Of a stretch of DNA of 34,021 nucleotides, positions 31,661 through 34,021 are shown piece after piece (the stretch's first letter is position 1; every line of letters starts with the position of its first letter). A program made the translations under genes and the position numbers. The notes under the pieces were generated by a model that ran no database searches, had not been told where the DNA came from, and was given only the letters and a program-made list of their open reading frames with translations. The stretch is from Bacillota bacterium (lineage in GTDB: Bacteria > Bacillota > Limnochordia > Limnochordales > Geochordaceae): contig JBFMCJ010000002.1 of NCBI GenBank assembly GCA_040754675.1, positions 1 to 34,021 on the forward strand, in the 5' to 3' direction.

Positions 31661-34021
31661 TCACGCGCCCGCCCGGTTGCCTGCGGCGGACGCCTGCGCG
31701 GTCGGGCTCACCTCGGCCATCTCGTAGATCTCCAGGACGTCGCCCTCCTTGATGTCGTTGAACCGCTCGAGTCCGATGCCGCATTCGTAGCCGGCCGCCA
31801 CCTCGCGCACGTCGTCCTTGAAGCGCTTCAGCGAGGCGATCTTGCCCTCGAAGACCACCACGTTGTCGCGGAGGACCCGCACGCTGGCACTGCGCACCAC
31901 GCGGCCGTCGGTGACGTAGCAGCCGGCCACGGTGCCAACGCCGGACACCTTGAAGGTGCGCCGCACCTCCACCCGGCCGAGCACGCGCTCTTCGAGGCGC
32001 GGCTTGAGCAGCCCCTGCATGGCCGCCTTCACATCATCGATGACCTCGTAGATGATGCGGTAGGTGCGCACGTCCACCTGATCCCGTTCGGCCACCCGCC
32101 GGGCGTTGGCGTCGGGGCGCACGTTGAACCCGATGATGATGGCGTTCGAGGCGGCGGCCAGATTGACATCCGCTTCGCTGATGCCGCCCACCGCTCCGTG
32201 GATGATGTTCACCTGGACCTGGTCGCCGGAAAGCTGCTGGAGCGCCGACTGGAGCGCCTCCAGCGATCCCTGGACGTCGGCCTTGATGACCACGTTGAGA
32301 TCCCGCCGCTCGCCCTCGGCCGCCATCCGGCTCAGCGACTCCAGGGTCATCCGGGCGGTGGGCCGGAGCTGCTCGGCCCGCTGCTTCTGGAGCCGCTCTC
32401 CGGCGATGCGGCGGGCGGTCTCCTCATCCGGGGTCACCATCAAAAGGTCGCCGGGCTGCGGCACGTCGGCCAACCCCAGCACCACGATGGGCGTGGAAGG
32501 CCCCGCCTGCTGGCGTGGCCGGCCCTTGTCGTCCATCAGGGCCCGCACCCTGCCGGGGACGGCGCCCACAATGACGGGATCCCCTACCTTGAGGGTGCCC
32601 TCCCGGATGAGCACTGTGGCCACCGGGCCGCGGCCCCGGTCGAGCTGCGCCTCCACGACGACGCCCGTGGCCGGGCGGTCGACCGGCGCCTTCAGCTCCT
32701 TGAGGTCGGCTACCAGCAGGATCATCTCGAGAAGCTCGTCGATGCCCTGGCGGCGAAGGGCCGAGACCGGCACCATGACGGTGTCGCCGCCCCACTCCTC
32801 GGGCACGAGTCCGTGCTCCGCGAGCTGCTGCTTCACCCTGTCGGGGTTGGCCGTCGGCTTGTCGATTTTGTTGATGGCCACCACGAGGGGGACACCGGCG
32901 GCCTTCGCATGGTTGATGGCCTCCACCGTCTGCGGCATGACGCCGTCGTCGGCAGCCACCACCAGGACGGCGATGTCGGTCACCTGCGCGCCCCGGGCGC
33001 GCATGGCAGTGAACGCCTCGTGGCCGGGTGTATCGAGAAACGTGATGAGCCGGCCCTGCGCCTCCACCTGGTAGGCGCCGATGTGCTGCGTGATGCCCCC
33101 GTACTCCTGGGCGGCCACCCGGCTTTCGCGGATCACGTCCAAAAGCGTGGTCTTGCCGTGGTCGACGTGACCCATGATGGTGACCACCGGCGGCCGCGGT
33201 TCGAGGCGCGCCGGCTTCCCGGCAGCCTGCTGCTGCAGCTCCTCGAGGAACCGCTCCTCGCTCGTCTTAGGGCGCTGCACGGTGAAGCCGAAGCGCTGTG
33301 CCACCGCCGCGGCCACGTCGAACGGGATCTCCTGCGTGATGCTCGCCATCACGTTTTGCTTGATGAGCTGCTTGATCAGTTCCGCCGCCGATACGCCGAG
33401 CCGGGACGCCAGGTCCCGCACCACGATCCGCTGCGGGAGTTCGATGGTTCCGCCCCGAGGCGGCTGAGGCGCGGGCTGGGCGGGCAGCGCCGGACGCCCC
33501 ATCCCCCGAGGCGGCGCTGCGTGCGGGTGCGGCCGCCTTTTCGCTTGAGACCCCCGATCTGCAGCCGGCCGCCCTGCGTGCGCCGGTCGCCCTTCCTTGG
33601 GACGTGCCGGGGCAGGCGGCGCGGCCGCCTTCGGGGCGAACTTGCCGGCCGGCTGTCCGTGCCGCGGAGGCGCCTGCTTCGCGGGCGCCTGCGCAGCAGG
33701 CTTTTGGGCCGCGGGAGAAGGCGCGGCGGCTTTCGCCTGCTCGCCTGCCGGACGACCCGCAGGCGCGGCCGCGTGCCGTTCGAGGGCCGGCTTGCGCTGC
33801 TCGGCGGCAACTCTCTGTTCGCCTCCGGTACGCTGGTCGGTGGCCGGCCGCTGGTCCGCGACCGGTCGTGGCTTCTCAGGGGGCCGGATGACGGCCGGAG
33901 CACCCGAAGGTGGCTTGACAACCTGCGGCGCGGCCGGCGCGCTGTCCGCCCGGGCACCCGCGGCCGAGGCGGGTCTCGGTGGTGCGGGCGGCCGCTCTGA
34001 GACTGCCGGAGACGGAAAAGC
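31661..34021 (-). CDS. infB: Translation initiation factor IF-2 (5' end cut by window edge)
   Basis: At least 786 residues of IF-2. It places fMet-tRNA on the 30S subunit and hydrolyses GTP on subunit joining. The ~175 residues nearest the edge are a proline/alanine/glutamine/arginine-rich, low-complexity region. The IF2N domain follows ('[37 protein letters not shown]'), then the G domain (G1 '[14 protein letters not shown]', '[13 protein letters not shown]', '[16 protein letters not shown]', 'NKIDK'). Domains II-IV follow, with C-terminal '[13 protein letters not shown]' and '[34 protein letters not shown]'. The frame stays open to the edge with no stop, so the true start is outside. The visible ATG at 33502 is internal and too close to IF2N to be trusted. 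It is the first gene of the block and is followed by ylxP after 58 bases. Confidence 0.98.
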   Translation of the reverse strand, partial: AFPSPAVSERPPAPPRPASAAGARADSAPAAPQVVKPPSGAPAVIRPPEKPRPVADQRPATDQRTGGEQRVAAEQRKPALERHAAAPAGRPAGEQAKAAAPSPAAQKPAAQAPAKQAPPRHGQPAGKFAPKAAAPPAPARPKEGRPAHAGRPAADRGSQAKRRPHPHAAPPRGMGRPALPAQPAPQPPRGGTIELPQRIVVRDLASRLGVSAAELIKQLIKQNVMASITQEIPFDVAAAVAQRFGFTVQRPKTSEERFLEELQQQAAGKPARLEPRPPVVTIMGHVDHGKTTLLDVIRESRVAAQEYGGITQHIGAYQVEAQGRLITFLDTPGHEAFTAMRARGAQVTDIAVLVVAADDGVMPQTVEAINHAKAAGVPLVVAINKIDKPTANPDRVKQQLAEHGLVPEEWGGDTVMVPVSALRRQGIDELLEMILLVADLKELKAPVDRPATGVVVEAQLDRGRGPVATVLIREGTLKVGDPVIVGAVPGRVRALMDDKGRPRQQAGPSTPIVVLGLADVPQPGDLLMVTPDEETARRIAGERLQKQRAEQLRPTARMTLESLSRMAAEGERRDLNVVIKADVQGSLEALQSALQQLSGDQVQVNIIHGAVGGISEADVNLAAASNAIIIGFNVRPDANARRVAERDQVDVRTYRIIYEVIDDVKAAMQGLLKPRLEERVLGRVEVRRTFKVSGVGTVAGCYVTDGRVVRSASVRVLRDNVVVFEGKIASLKRFKDDVREVAAGYECGIGLERFNDIKEGDVLEIYEMAEVSPTAQASAAGNRAGA

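Noticed and set aside
33376-33957. A minus-strand frame rich in Arg/Pro/Ser overlapping the infB N-terminus
   Set aside because: It is a shifted reading of the low-complexity part of infB. The infB frame itself stays open to the edge and continues into the IF2N domain.
1-34021. CRISPR arrays, tRNA/rRNA genes, attachment sites or prophage genes
   Set aside because: Intergenic gaps are too short and show no repeat-spacer pattern. No tRNA-like cloverleaf or phage gene was found by eye.

Overview
This is a 34 kb stretch of a GC-rich chromosome that is almost entirely coding. Every intact gene lies on the minus strand, so transcription runs from the right edge to the left. The gene families and their order are those of an endospore-forming member of the Bacillota: infB-ylxP-rbfA-nrnA-truB-ribF-rpsO-pnp, then a DUF3866 gene, spoIIM, deoB, dacF and spoIIAA-spoIIAB-sigF, and later miaB-mutS-mutL-miaA-spoVK. 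An ExbB/ExbD/TonB set and an SLH/coiled-coil envelope protein lie in the same window. Together with the high GC, this points by inference to a diderm spore-former such as a Limnochordia-like lineage. No rRNA, tRNA, prophage or CRISPR array was seen.

Right part (about 34021-23379, read leftwards): the translation and RNA block. It starts with infB (truncated at the edge), ylxP (DUF503), rbfA, nrnA, truB and ribF, several joined by 4-8 nt overlaps. Next come rpsO, with a structured leader, and pnp, then a DUF3866 gene overlapping spoIIM.

Middle (23332-18345): the purine-salvage and sporulation block. It holds deoB, the D,D-carboxypeptidase dacF, the forespore sigma switch spoIIAA-spoIIAB-sigF and a GNAT acetyltransferase, and closes with a strong intrinsic terminator. 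The fur, xerD and punA genes that lie among these in Bacillus are missing. A lone amino-acid-type ABC ATPase without a permease follows.

Left-centre (17267-10079): an envelope cluster exbB-exbD-tonB, a secreted CARDB/cohesin-like protein, an SLH/coiled-coil protein and a membrane-fused spermidine-synthase-like protein. It runs with short gaps into miaB-mutS-mutL-methyltransferase-miaA-spoVK (10053-1289), so one very long transcription unit is possible. hfq is absent from its common place after miaA.

Left edge: a decayed TnpB (IS200/IS605-type) C-terminus lies on the plus strand in the gap after spoVK. Beyond it are a small stand-alone GTPase and an overlapping membrane-protein gene cut by the window edge. 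No gene-free stretch exceeds 300 bases; the largest (1008-1288) holds the tnpB remnant.

The most notable element is the envelope cluster: a proton-driven ExbBD-TonB motor linked to two uncharacterised secreted proteins inside a spore-former's genome.
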